Of a stretch of DNA of 64,000 nt, positions 33,985-45,286 are shown piece after piece. Made by a program: the position numbers and the translations under genes. Source of the DNA: Isoetes taiwanensis (Eukaryota > Streptophyta > Lycopodiopsida > Isoetales > Isoetaceae); assembly GCA_021234155.1 (NCBI GenBank), contig JAJEKV010000005.1, positions 28,296,689 to 28,360,688 on the forward strand. Reading direction: 5' to 3'. The notes under the pieces were generated by a model. That model was not told where the DNA came from. It did no database searches and worked only from the letters and a program-made list of their open reading frames with translations. Each line of letters opens with the position of its first letter. Position 1 is the first letter of the stretch.

Positions 33985-34750
33985 TCACTGTGATTCATCA
34001 GGGTTGATTCACGGTGATGTGATTCTCACGGACGGATCAGATTTGGTGATTCCGCCGATGGAATCGATTGCGGGTGATTCCGCCTGAGGAATGGTCGTGA
34101 TTACGTGGATTCGGCTTTACCGAATCGATCGTAGTGGATTCCACCGGGCGAATCCAACTGGCCGACTCGGCCGAGGAATCCGACCGGTGATTCCATTTGG
34201 ACGGAATCAAAATATGGTGATTCCAACAGATCTAAATAACAAGTTAGTGATTCGCCCCTACGGATTGCAACTTGGTGATGATTCCGCGTCGGGATCCGCG
34301 GACGGTGATTCCATCCTACGTATTCCGCCGTCAGTCGCGATTCCATCGAGCGGAATAATGAAGCGGTAGATTCCGTCCAAGAAGATTCTACCCTGCGGAT
34401 TCCGCAGGACAAGATTGAATTTATCGCCGCATCGTTAGGGTACGACCAACCGGGCCTCCGGAACGGATCCCATTCTTCGGAGGGTTCCGGATTCCGCGGG
34501 GAAAGTATTCACCGCGATGGAATCACCAAAACCAGGGTAACGATATTTTCACCCCAGTAGAATCATCTAAAACATAGAAATGAGCATAACTTGTGAATTT
34601 CAACTCCAATTCGAATGAATTAATCTATAATGTTCGTGAAATCAACTTTTGAATTTGAGGAGCTATATATATTACCATAATTCCAGAAATACTCTTCAAT
34701 TAGAGGGTATTTATGGAATTTTTGCAAACTTGAGCGGTATATTTTAATGG
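33985..34750 (-). repeat. Right terminal inverted repeat of the giant MULE
   Basis: Carries GGTGATTCC-type motifs at roughly 30-45 bp intervals in the sense opposite to the left repeat. The shared landmark GTAACGATATTTTCACC lies at about 34,536-34,552 and marks the same distance from the end as its partner at 18,667-18,683. Confidence 0.88.
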
Positions 34751-35648
34751 TAGGTGTGAACCTACCCTAAGTATCAAAATATCTTAGAAGATAGAACCTG
34801 CAGTCGAAATTCAAAAGCAAGACAAAATAACGTTTTCTACTGAAGCGCTCCATAATGTGCAAAATGCTCTCATCATTCTAACTTTTTAACTTATAAACAG
34901 CAAAAAACTTGGGTTCTACAGGAGCTTTGTCAAAAGAGATGATTTGCAGGTCTATTTGCCTCTCCCCTTCGTCCATAAATGCAGCAAAGAATTATGACAT
35001 TTCAGATCAGTTGATATAATTTGGAATCCAGAGACCAACTCATAGGCTAGTCTTATGGTAAGTTCTCCTGGAAGGTTCATTACCTTTTTTTCACACTATT
35101 TCTTAAAGGGTATGTATCCGTGGACATTATAAACCCATGTGCTTGTAGCAAATGAATGAATCTATCTGCAGCTTGAATGACCTGATTGAATTTTTATCAA
35201 ACATAAGTTTTTAATTTCTCATCTTACTGAAACACTGGATCAAGGCCACTTGCTTTCCTGAAAAGCAGCCAACTACGCCAAAGGCATAGATAGAAAGACT
35301 TCCATCTTATAATATTTATAAGACAAAAGTACGTCATGTCCCCCAGTCTGGCATGTCTAAATGAAAATTGGACAACTTTCTCTGGCCTCACCATCCAGTA
35401 GGTTTACTTCAAGAATGGTCAAAAAATAGTCGAAAGGATTACGCGCAGCCATTCTGCTCTCTGCTGTATTTTACATTGGCAGCACCACTTTCTAACCAAA
35501 AGCTAATACTGCACTTAACCGCTAAAACAACCTGGTTAACAATCTAAAATTTACAAAGTGATTCCATTAGGCCAACAAGCAGTCTATATCCATCTTTGTT
35601 AGCCTGATCACGCAGGGTACTGAAAGGACGGGGAAACCTCGTTCCTCT
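34751..35648. other. Intergenic region downstream of the FHA2-like gene
   Basis: Lies between the giant MULE and the FHA2-like stop codon. It should hold that gene's 3' UTR and terminator. I see no open frame or repeat of note. Confidence 0.5.
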
Positions 35649-37957
35649 TCAGGATACCAATGAAACCAGAGAGACATATTCAGCTGATGTTCGCCCTTTG
35701 ACTTTGATGTTGATGATAAAGTGTTCAGGATATTTTCTAAGTAAATTAAGAAGACCTCCCCATGGTCTGGCTACACCTTGGATGGAGAACAAACACTACT
35801 ATAATGTTCTGGAGCTTGTAGCTGGAAAAACAACATTTGTCAGCAATACGCATACCAAATAATATGGGTACATCTAATATATGTCTTCTAAGACTAACCT
35901 CAGTATATAATGTTGTCATGGGCATCCATTCCCCTGGTCCACAGAGGTCAGATAATACGGAAGCTATGGCTGCCACTGCTTCTCTCTCTTCGGCTTGTGT
36001 ATATGCAAGTCCTGATGTGAGTTCCCCACGTCTCCTGCCAAAATCCTCTTTATGATCTGTAATTTATGACAGTCAGAAAGTATGCTCTTGTTGCATAAAA
36101 CACACTTCAGAAACACACCTACATAACACAATTGACCATACTGCACATCCTTCGTGTTACTGTCCATGCTCATATTGGCAACTCCAGTTCTTTTCATGAC
36201 TAGATCAGACATCATGGTCACTTGAAGCATCACTAGTTTTCAAAACACGTCTAAAATATGGCTTCTTGAGGCTGAAGGTTTTGTAGATCACCATTCCCAA
36301 ACAAAATGGGGTTCTCAAGCAAACAATTCAGGGTGCCCTGGAAGACACACTGACCATAAATATCTTGATGTAATTTAGACAAGGTTAATTCAAGCACTTC
36401 ACTTCCGTATTCCTAGTCTAAAATGATATAATATTCTGCTGGCTCTTAACAATACAACTACACTCCAACAATTAATCGAACTGTATGATCAGACCTTGTA
36501 TGTTCATGAACTATGCAATGCAGGATGACCCTGTTTAAGCGGGCCTTAAAGAAATAAAGGTAACTTCATATTTCCCATATTTCCCTAGTGGAAATTCGGA
36601 AGTTAGAAACTTCCGAAAAAGAAAAAATGAAACCAGCTGCAGGATGAGGACACTTGAACAGAAGGGAAACAGAGAATTCGAGCATACTTCTAAAACAAAT
36701 TCATTATCAGATCAGAATCCAGTTCAATCCACAACACAGCTCCTGTTATTTATAGGCCCCGGTATTACTATCATTCTGAATTTTTGGTCCTATCTATAAA
36801 TTGCATTATGAATGGGCTTAACAAAGCAAAGTCAAGCCAACATGCTGAGTTACACCCTTCCATTTATTAGCATCAGGTTTTCTCAAACACGGTAATATTA
36901 TACCATTACCAAAGGAATATCCCTACAGAGAGAAACTCAGGTTGACAAAGGACTAAGTACAGTAAATCACCAGAAAAGATCTCACACGAAATGATCAGAG
37001 ACAACCTGCAAATTTCTAAAACTCATATGATGGGACGTCCTGATCCAGTTTCCTTATATTAGATTCAGATGAGGAGCTAAAAAACATCAAGATTGAAAAG
37101 AAGGTCGTGAAGCCAGGCAATTATCATTCGGTATTGCACACTGCGAGATTATATAGAACACTCTTGAGCTGGATGTCTCTTTACATTCAAAAATTTAAAA
37201 AAATTCAACCCAGGAAATTTTAACACTTCAATCATAGTAGATTAAATTTACATCAGCATGTTGCTTTAAACTCTTCAAACCTTATATGTTCTGTTTTCTA
37301 GGTTTAGAAATATATTGGGAATAAAAACTACCATGTCTCAATAAAATCCTAACCTGAATAGGACCCATATCCTTGGGCCATAAGCGTGTTTCCAGATGTC
37401 ATGATTGGCGAGTCCCTGTCATGCCATCTGGATGCTGAAGTTTTTCTTTCCTGCATTGTGCCTGCTCCATCTCCGGCTGCCTTGCGCTGCTTTTTCACAT
37501 CCTTGCGAATAGAATCCTCTACAACTCTGCTACTTCTTCCGGGAGATGGAGCAGACTTAGAACTGGTACCCCGCTTCTTAGAAGCAACGGGAACAGCTGC
37601 AACAGGTACTGCCTTAACTATCTTCTTAGTGGGTAGAAGAAAATAAAATTTTTTATCCCCGATTTGCAGCAGATCCTGAGAGTCTAATTTCACAGGAGGG
37701 TTGTCTGGGACATATAAGACACCCTCTACATAGCAACCATTCTTTCCTAAAACCTCCATGGCAAATCTCTTCCTATCAAAGTCATAGTAAATACGAGCAT
37801 GCTGCCGGGAGATATTTTTCCCACCTCCAAGACTTGCCAGATCCACATCAACAGCTGATTGCTTACTGTTGCGGCCTAAGATGATTGAATAAGTCTGCAT
37901 ATAATACTCAAAATCCTCGCCCTGAAGCTTGGCAAAACCAGCTTCCAATTCGCCCAT
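35649..37957 (-). CDS. FHA2: FHA-domain protein, FHA2-like (three exons, predicted 302 aa)
   Basis: Exon 1 (37,957-37,354) starts MGELEAGFAKLQGEDFEYYM and contains the whole FHA phosphothreonine-binding domain: YSIILGRNSKQ, the NISRQHARI core, the GKNGCYVEGVLY loop and LLQIGDKKFYFLLP. A Lys/Ser-rich linker follows. The donor is G|GTTAGG. Exon 2 (36,056-35,899) joins in phase and carries AVAAIASVLSDLCGPGEWMP, a conserved C-terminal block of plant FHA2 proteins. Exon 3 (35,795-35,649) gives PWGGLLNLLRKYPEHFIIN and ends SLVSLVS-stop. Phases add up to one open frame. FHA2-type proteins are nuclear factors of plant growth and floral organ development. The approximately 30-residue segment normally between exon 2 and exon 3 sequences (the WHHSRVRRYL-type helix block) was not found in the 103-bp intron. 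The exon 3 acceptor is my inference. Confidence 0.85.
36057..37353 (-). other. Intron 1 of the FHA2-like gene
   Basis: An AT-rich 1.3-kb intron bounded by a GTTAGG donor and an ATTACAG acceptor on the minus strand. No nested element is recognised. Confidence 0.7.
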
Positions 37958-39110
37958 TGTTTCTTCTACTTTGGCAAATCGGGCAGAGCTCTTAACCTAG
38001 CTCGAACCATATAACCAAAAATACCAATTCAATGGCAATCAAGGGTACCTACACGCTAAGGGGGTTAAATTTGTTACGCAAAACAATTAAAGGGAAAATT
38101 CCAAATATACCCTTACTAAACTTCCAACGTTTGAGTTTGGTATTTGTGAAGGGGTTTTCTCGCATGGTTGGGCTAAGATTCCTATGGCGTATTGTATAGA
38201 AAACAGTATATATTGCCATATTTGAGGAGCTTAATGTCATTTAGAGGTCATGTTGCTTTTTTGGGTTTTTAGATAGCTTTTCTTTTGAAAGGTTAAGAAG
38301 AATAAAAAAAAAATTTGGAGGCCTTTTTTTAGGGCGTGGATAAGAAGGGATGCTCCCTTCTTTTTTTGGCAACGGCGGCGGAGCAGAGGCAGAGAGTGCG
38401 GCTTGATGCAGCAAATGCATCAACGGAGGCAGAGAGGGCAGCTTGATGCAGTAAATGTTTGAATGGAGGCTTGTGGCGAAATCGGCTCTCTGCTTTTGTT
38501 ACCGTCAACGGATTTTTTTAGAACACTGGCCTTTCAAGATTTTCCAGGTGTATCAATCTGTTTGCAGTTTGCTTACAAGATACCATGTTTGAGCGCCTAC
38601 GATTTTGAGATGCAAAACCACTTTTTGTTCTGATCTGAGATTTCAGCAAGTTATAGAAACCCGAGAAAGCAAGAAAATCATGAGCAACGCTAATTTGTGG
38701 CATGTCGGCTTTGCTGCTGCTTGCTTGTAGCATTTATGCATCTGCTGCTTGCTTGTAGCATTTATGCATTTATGCTGCTGCTTGCTTGTAGCATTTATGT
38801 AGAATAGGTAAAATGGAATTAGCATGGTTTTGATGAGGCCGACTTGGCCTGGAGGTTCGAATCCTGTAGCCATCTGTGTATGTTGTATAGGATCCACTGA
38901 GGCGGTTTAGTTTAGCAGAGAGACCATGGTTTTGTAGAAATTGTTAATGCTATGGTTTATTATGTGAATGCTATTTTCAATCGACACCATAGGAAATGGC
39001 ATGGTGATTTTTCGGTAAAATGTTAATAGCCATGGATCTGGCACAATACCAGGAATATGCCGCCAATCAATGGCCCCCAATCAACGTTGAGCAAAAAACC
39101 CATAATACTT
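37958..39110. other. 5' flank of the FHA2-like gene, with a MULE-end motif and short tandem repeats
   Basis: GGGAAAATTCCAAATATACC at 38,092-38,111 matches the terminal motif of the MULE-type elements at 18,471 and 39,838, so it may be one end of another insertion. Three 26-32-bp repeats built on TGCTTGCTTGTAGCATTTATG lie at about 38,710-38,799. Near 38,852 the sequence GGTTCGAATCC is a perfect tRNA B-box, but no tRNA cloverleaf can be built around it. No gene is seen. Confidence 0.5.
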
Positions 39111-39838
39111 GAAAATAGAGAATATTTTGAAAGTTAGGCGTATTTTCAAATTTACCCTCATAATTTTCATAAGTCCTAAAATACCCCTAAACTAATTCAA
39201 TGAATTAGTACAGTTTGGCAAATTGCAATCACACATCTTGAGCCACCAAAAACAATTCAACTACTTCTCAAATTTCATAGTTTTTCTTCTGGGGAGCCAT
39301 GAACTCTTTCCATTTTGGTCAGGATGGATTTTCGACTCCAAGAAGCTCCATTGAATTCATCAATTTTGGGTTTAATCCTTGAAATCATCAACGAACTATA
39401 ATGTCATGATAGTTTGTGAGCTTATTAGATAGCTTCTTACATTCCGTTTCAATGAAATCTACTCATCCTCAAATTCCATGGAAGCAAGGTGGCCCATTTT
39501 ATGAAAGATTCGACCTCTTCTTCATTTTCTGACTTAGATAAGCAATTAAAGCTTCAAAAGAAGGTTTAGTGAATGTACTTCGAGATAACGATTATACGAA
39601 TTTGAAAGCTCCCCATTTGCACATCTTCAACAAGTCGAAATGGATGTTAGATCGTTGACGACCACAACTCCGCTTCAGATTTGGGCGCAATTTCTACTGC
39701 GCAATATCACTGTTAAATTGAAAAATTTGGTTAACTAACTAAATCGTAGTTAAGTAGGGGTATTTTTGGAATTATGAAAACTATGAGGGTAAATCTGGAA
39801 ATATGTCTAACTTCAGGCGTATATTTGGAATTTTCCCG
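39111..39838. mobile_element. Small non-autonomous MULE-like element (about 728 bp)
   Basis: The left end (39,111-39,191) and the right end (39,755-39,838, inverted) share AGTTAG, TTTACCCTCAT, TTTTCATAA and AAAATACCCCTA in order over about 80 bp. The right terminus, read inward, is GGGAAAATTCCAAATATACG, the same type as the giant MULE and the 38,092 motif. It has no coding capacity. A target duplication was not evident. Confidence 0.65.
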
Positions 39839-41287
39839 AAATTAAAATACATATACAAAATAACACACATGGTTATTAATACACATGGTTTTTGGAAGGC
39901 GAAACTTCCAGGACTGGAAAATATTGCTGGCAGTGGATGCATTGAGAAGCGTTGGCTGCGAGAGGCGCCAGCACCAGCAAGTATATTTCCAGGAAACTTT
40001 CTAGACCTGGAAGTTTCTCCTCCATAACCTTTCATCACCTGTCGATTACCTCATCCATCTTTCTCTTGCCTTTTTCTTGAGTAAGGCACTAAATTTGATT
40101 GGATTGGCATCTAAGCTCCATTTGGAGCCATTACGAACTCGATTTGATGGGACTTCTGAGCATTTTTTATGACGGTCCTAATACCTTGGTCGTAATGCAT
40201 TATATATTTTGGGGATACCAATAATGCATACATGGTATGTGTCAAACTTATACAAAGTTCATGACAAAATCAAAGGCCATAGATTTTTGTGAGGATTTCT
40301 GGAAGGAGGCAGCAGGAGCAATTTCTGAGCATTTTTGCAGTGTAGAATATTCCAGAGGAGGAATAGAGCCAATGACACCTCCATGTCCTTTGCTCGGACA
40401 CTTGACCATCACAAGTGATCAGAGTCAAACAGACGGCCTTTCCTAGTGATAGTGTTGCTCGAAAATAGGATTTCTCGTATTTATACGATGGGAGCATCAT
40501 ATAGGCTCGAGGAGCATCACAATGGTATCAGAGCCATAATCTCAGTAAATCGGATCATAGCACTGGCCATGCCCTAATTAGTTAGGTTGAATGAGTTGTA
40601 GAATGAGCATTAAAACAAAAAATCTTTCCAAATTTCTCTTCTATTATGATAGAGGTAGGCCACTTTCATGTTTGCCCAATCGCGTGGTGATGTGCAGCCG
40701 AATTTGCACATGAATTTTCAAATTTTCCTGGAATTCGGATTTGCGGATCTATATCTTTCAGTTTTTTGCAGAAGGAGGCCAGCTCACCCTACAAGTAGAA
40801 TAGGCTAGAATGTCTTCCTCTGGTCTTTGCTTAGATGAGGAATGACGCTTGCCTGAGAGTAGCTCGGATGCTGCATTGAGATAAGATACTAGTAGTATTC
40901 TTTACACAAGAAGCACAATTGTGGAGGTGCACTGTGATGTTGAGGCATTAGAAATTCGCTAGGACAGTCTCACATCTCCATTGTGATGCTCGTGCAGATG
41001 ATTCTAGAAAGAGAGGCAAACCGAAAAAGGATGTTGCTCTAAAAATTATGGAGCAACGTGAGAAGGAAGCAACGAAACGCAGAAATGAGGAATTATGTTG
41101 TACTGGACAATCAAAACATGCTTGCTCATGCACGCTATTTTCATCATGGCAGGAAATATATGATCACTACCCTATGCTATACGCTTACAAAATGGCAATT
41201 GGCTTGTTGGTTCTGCCTCCGGAATGGAAACTGGCAGCATGATTCCACTCAACAGATCACGCGCAGGTAAGCTCGCAGTTGCCATTT
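39839..41287. other. Intergenic region with an LTR 3' end and primer-binding site
   Basis: TGGTATCAGAGCC at 40,524-40,536 is the plant initiator-tRNA-Met primer-binding site and follows the LTR-like end GAGCATCACA. It marks the 5' LTR/leader junction of an otherwise unrecognisable plus-strand LTR element. The upstream LTR start and the second LTR are not identified. No gene is seen. Confidence 0.45.
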
Positions 41288-41389
41288 TGTGGCGGATGGA
41301 AAGTGGATCGAGGATTCCAGGACCCGCTCCCGACTCCCACCGGTCGCATGACCCCTTGGAATCCTCTCCCCACTTTCCATGCCGCCATA
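41288..41389. repeat. Foldback / hairpin (about 100 bp)
   Basis: Left arm 41,288-41,320 (TGTGGCGGATGGAAAGTGG..., AGGATTCCAGG) pairs with right arm 41,354-41,389 (CCTTGGAATCCTCT, CCACTTTCCATGCCGCCATA) with a few mismatches and a loop of about 33 nt. The arms lie in a locally GC-rich patch. Confidence 0.7.
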
Positions 41390-42863
41390 CAAGAATGATC
41401 TCCACTCGCCTATGCACTGTTTATGGAATCTGAATTATGAATAAGTGTCGTAACAGAGCAACTCATGGGCACATTTTCTTCTATGTTGCTTCATAGCTAA
41501 GAAACTATGTTAACGAGGCATGTTGCCTTGGATTTTTTGTACATAGTATCTATGGAATATGAAGTATGAATAGGCGTTCCAAATGTTGCTTCTATGTTGT
41601 TTCGTAGTTAAGAAACTATATTCACGAGGCCTGTTGGCTTTATACATAACAAACTATGTTCATTACATATTTTGTTGACAACGTGCATGTGCTTTTGATT
41701 GACCTTAATTAATGACACGTAGATGGCTCATAATTTAATTGCATATTCAATAGGTGGTTGTGTGCTCATGTTTTTTTGAATTTTTTTTAGAATCCATCAG
41801 AGTTTAGAACCCATTAGAGTTTAGTACATGGGAATTTTTTAGATGTTTGCACTTCTTTTCAAATCACCATCTACAGCTACTTCCAAGTTTATGCATGTTT
41901 TAACTATAATATATTTTAAGATTCCTAGTCATCGTAGCATAATGCGAACTTGTCTTATTTTGCCAAAGGTTGGGAGAATTGTATGTGTCACCAATATAGA
42001 ATCTATGAACAAGACATGTAGCTGGTTGTGTTCCTCGCTTATCTTCGCCTACTGTAAGAAATGGACTGGGGGGGAGTATAAAATTCTTCCTTGAAATTTT
42101 AACTTATCGCCTTCTCAATTACACATTCCTCTTGAAAGCACAGTTCAAAAAATGTTTTTGCATGAAGTCAAAACTATCATGGTCATCCAGAGCTCCACAG
42201 TTTACTCCAATTAGCTTTATAATATAGTCCGCTCCAATATTCTATTCATGTCCCAAACTATTCTTCTGAGTAGTAACTATTCTTCTGAGTAGTAACTATA
42301 TCCCATATGTGAAGGAGAATGCCCCAAACTATAGGCTCATCATGCTGTTGCTTCTGGGGCTCCAGGCCGATTATGAAAAAAAGTCTTCTGCCATGGTTTA
42401 TGATGGAGTTGATGATCCTTTCCATCCAATTTCTCCAGTTGCATAAGAATCTCATTCTCCATAATCGGTACATTGGTCAGAGTCTTCGCCGTTAATTTGC
42501 TAGGAAGCTGCTTGCCTCGTTCACATCCACAAAATCTCTATAGGAATTTGTCCATTTGCTAACACAAATGCAGTGCATTTTCAGCTCCTATCCACAATTT
42601 ATATTTAGGCACTGCTTAGATTGAAATTGGGATTGAGAACCCTAAACCCAGATCAGAGAACTGATGGATCAGACGTTTTTTAAATTAAACAGGGGATTAG
42701 CAGGAGGTTTTGGAGGTATGAACCTATTGTGATATTGTGATGTTATACAGGCCGCAGTTTCAAATTTGCGTCAAGTCGTTCTTAGTTACAACATAGGCAT
42801 TCGAACAATAGTAATGCTTGTAGGGGAGCAAAAATCACAAAAACTGTACCAGAATCGCTAACT
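41390..42863. other. Intergenic AT-rich region
   Basis: No gene is visible. A pair of similar phrases (TATGTTGCTTCATAGCTAAGAAACTATGTT and TATGTTGTTTCGTAGTTAAGAAACTATATT type, about 41,482 and 41,601) indicates an old local duplication. A short perfect repeat of ACTATTCTTCTGAGTAGTA occurs at about 42,258-42,297. Confidence 0.5.
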
Positions 42864-43571
42864 GATTTTCAAAAACATAGTTCATATTTACAAGAGTCCA
42901 ACTTATAATTCGACGGTTACAAATGTTTTTCAAACTGAAAATCTCAAAGGCAAAGGAAAGCTCCACAATAAAATTATCTGCAACGGCAGGTTTAAGCCAG
43001 TTGCAGAGAATATCCCAACATATACCTAAAATATGCCCACCCACAAAAATCAAGGGGTTGCCCTTTAGGGTCAATCCGAAACAGAGGCTATTTCAATTGC
43101 AATATAGGTAATGTGCCCTGGCAGGCAATTTCGCCTGGTAAGGCCTGGCGAGGCCATTAGGGCGAGCCAAGGTTCAAAGGCGTGCCTGCCCTAGCACATT
43201 CCCTAGCACATTCTCTAATGTAATGCGAAATGCCGATTTTCAAAAACATAGTTCATATTTACAAGAGCCCAACTTATAATTCGACGGTTACAAATGTTTT
43301 TCAAACTGAAAATCTCAAAGGCAAAGGAAAGTTCCACAATAAAATTACCTGCAACGGCAGGTTTAAGCCAATTGCAGAGAATATCCCAACATATACCTAA
43401 AATATGCCCACCCACAAAAATCAACCCGAAACAGAGGCTATTTCAATTGCAATATAGGTAATGTGCCCTGACAGGCAATTTCGCCTGGTAAGGCCTGGCG
43501 AGCCCATTAGGGCAAGCCAAGGTTCAAAGGCGTGCCTGCCCTAGCACATTCCCTAGCACATTCTCTAATGT
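42864..43571. repeat. Recent tandem duplication (about 0.36-kb unit, two copies)
   Basis: Copy A is 42,864-43,221 and copy B is 43,235-43,571. They are nearly identical, apart from a 21-bp block in A (GGGGTTGCCCTTTAGGGTCAA) that is missing in B at a TCAA...TCAA microhomology. Both contain the same minus-strand open segment (LGICWDILCNWLKPAVA) of unknown meaning. Confidence 0.9.
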
Positions 43572-45286
43572 GGCTATAATGTTTGCACGATTGGTAATGG
43601 TTTTTTACTGTATTCGTAGCTCCAGAGGTAGAAAGCTGACGCTAGCAGCTCAGTTAGGGGAAGAAGCCGTATTTTCCTGATTTCGAAGGTCGGATTGGGG
43701 ATAACAGTGCGCGTGCGGGCTGGACAGATGGTAGCCGGCCATGGGCTTGCCAATTCCGGCTGTTACGAAGCTGATCTGCTGCAGATGCTTGGAAGTGCCT
43801 GGGTTGGGTCGGCAGCGCTTTGTATCGTCCCCTGCAGGTGTCGGCATAGCCATGAAGCGGATGGGCTCGCTGTCGTTGTTACTGTGGCTCAGATATTCCT
43901 GATATGATTTCAATTCCGGCAATTGATCTCTTGACAATTTCGGCAATTTATCTCTTGCTATTACCCTATCAATCTCCAAAGAAACAAATGCAAGTTTTGA
44001 GAAAGGATTGTGACAAAAAGCAGAGTACCGGGACATTATCGTTCATGAAGCCTGGCAAACTGTGATTCTATTAATTTCCTTAAAAATCTCGGATCAAAAT
44101 TAGAGCAATGGACGATAGGAACACTGGACGGCTTTAAGCGGTTTGCCTCTCGCTTTGATCTTAAGGAGTGTTTTTAGTTTTAGAAGCCAAAATATGGCGT
44201 AAAATTGCTTCGCTTTGCTGGATTGCTGGAACCTGTTTTGAGGCCAAATTACGCCCATAGGCATCTCCAAGGCTTCCGCCTATGTTGTTCATATTTGACA
44301 GAGGACTGTATTTCAGATTAGAGTTTCCCTCACGCTTCTGTTTCTGTTGTGTTTGATTCTTTTCCCTCACGCTTTGGCTTCATGGCATCCTGTTTGTGAG
44401 AGGGCCGACGATGCAAGAAATGCTTCTGTTCTGATATTGTAATGGCTTATGTTTTTGTACTATATTTGTGTATTTGTATGCTGGCCACCCATATTTTGGT
44501 TTGGACAATGGTTCGTGCCGTATTATCGTTTTTTGGCCGTATTATCGTTTTTTGGCCGTCTGATGACGGCACCTTCCGGGGAATATGCTGCCTCCAACAA
44601 TCCAGGCCGCTAGTCTACAGTCAACAAGGGGTCAAATTGACCCATTGAAATAGGAGCACAAGCAACAATTTCAAGAAAATCATTGCAATTTTGTAGAGGC
44701 CAAGAGATAATCTGGGTCTGTAATTAGTCGAAATAGCCTGTGCCCCAACATTACGGTTTGATTTCCCTACCTCGTGGCTCTGCTAAAGGACAAAAATGGA
44801 TCTGCTAGAAGGCAAAGTTCTTCGCTACAACAAGACAAACCCAGTTCGTCTTGAGACTTGAGATTTCCAGATGGTCTCCTCCAGCATCCGGATACTTTAA
44901 GCACTGATCGGCAAAACTCCAACGTTGGAAGGTTCAAGTTTCGTGGTTGGGTGGGGCACAGAAAAGACCCCAAATCCGACTAATAGAGATGAAGACAGTC
45001 CAAATTCCTTATTTGGTGACGTATTGTGGTCTGATACGGTGTCGTGCAGATCAAGGGCCCTGGATTTCAGCCAATGAGTTTCTGGCAAACGCCACTTTGT
45101 ATCACGAATTGCAAGCAGATATAAGAGCTGGTAAAACGAGAGAGTGCTGGTCTATGATGCAAGGTTTAACCATCATACTTCTCATAGAACTATTTTTCAC
45201 TTTAGAAAACAAATGTATAGAAAGCAGCCTTCAAAGAAGCTAAACTACCTTAAGGCATTGCAAGAGTATACTCAAACTTATCCTGA
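43572..45286 (-). other. Region downstream of DRM with two unassigned minus-strand frames
   Basis: Minus-strand frames at 43,650-44,036 (128 codons, NDSEPIRFMAMPTPAGDDTK and FVTAGIGKPMAGYHLSSPHA) and 44,161-44,370 (69 codons) have protein-like composition and could be exons of one small gene, but I do not recognise them. A 19-bp perfect tandem pair (TATTATCGTTTTTTGGCCG) lies at 44,521-44,558. The DRM 3' UTR must lie just below 45,287. Confidence 0.35.

Larger units (their letters stand above)
18471..34750 (+). mobile_element. Giant Mutator-like DNA transposon (MULE), about 16.3 kb
   Basis: Two long inverted repeats bound this segment: 18,471-about 19,220 and about 33,985-34,750. Read in opposite senses they share GGTGAAAATATCGTTACCC, CATCGCGGTGAATACTTTCC, ATAAATTCAATCTTGTCC, GTAGAATCTTCTTGG and CACCGTGAATCAACC in the same order. 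The outermost part shares AAATATACC and CTCAAGTTT. Inside are a MULE-family transposase with a SWIM zinc finger (26.78-29.12 kb), an L1 LINE insertion, a TATAAATA minisatellite and unrecognised GC-richer cargo. MULEs typically have long TIRs and 9-bp target duplications; I could not find a convincing duplication, so the exact termini are uncertain by tens of bases. Confidence 0.85.

Noticed and set aside
34091-34412. Two overlapping open frames of about 100 codons
   Set aside because: They lie entirely in the right TIR array; the mirror frames in the left TIR show they are repeat-derived.
38830-38880. tRNA gene
   Set aside because: A perfect B-box is present but no acceptor, D or anticodon stem can be formed; at most a SINE or tRNA-like relic.
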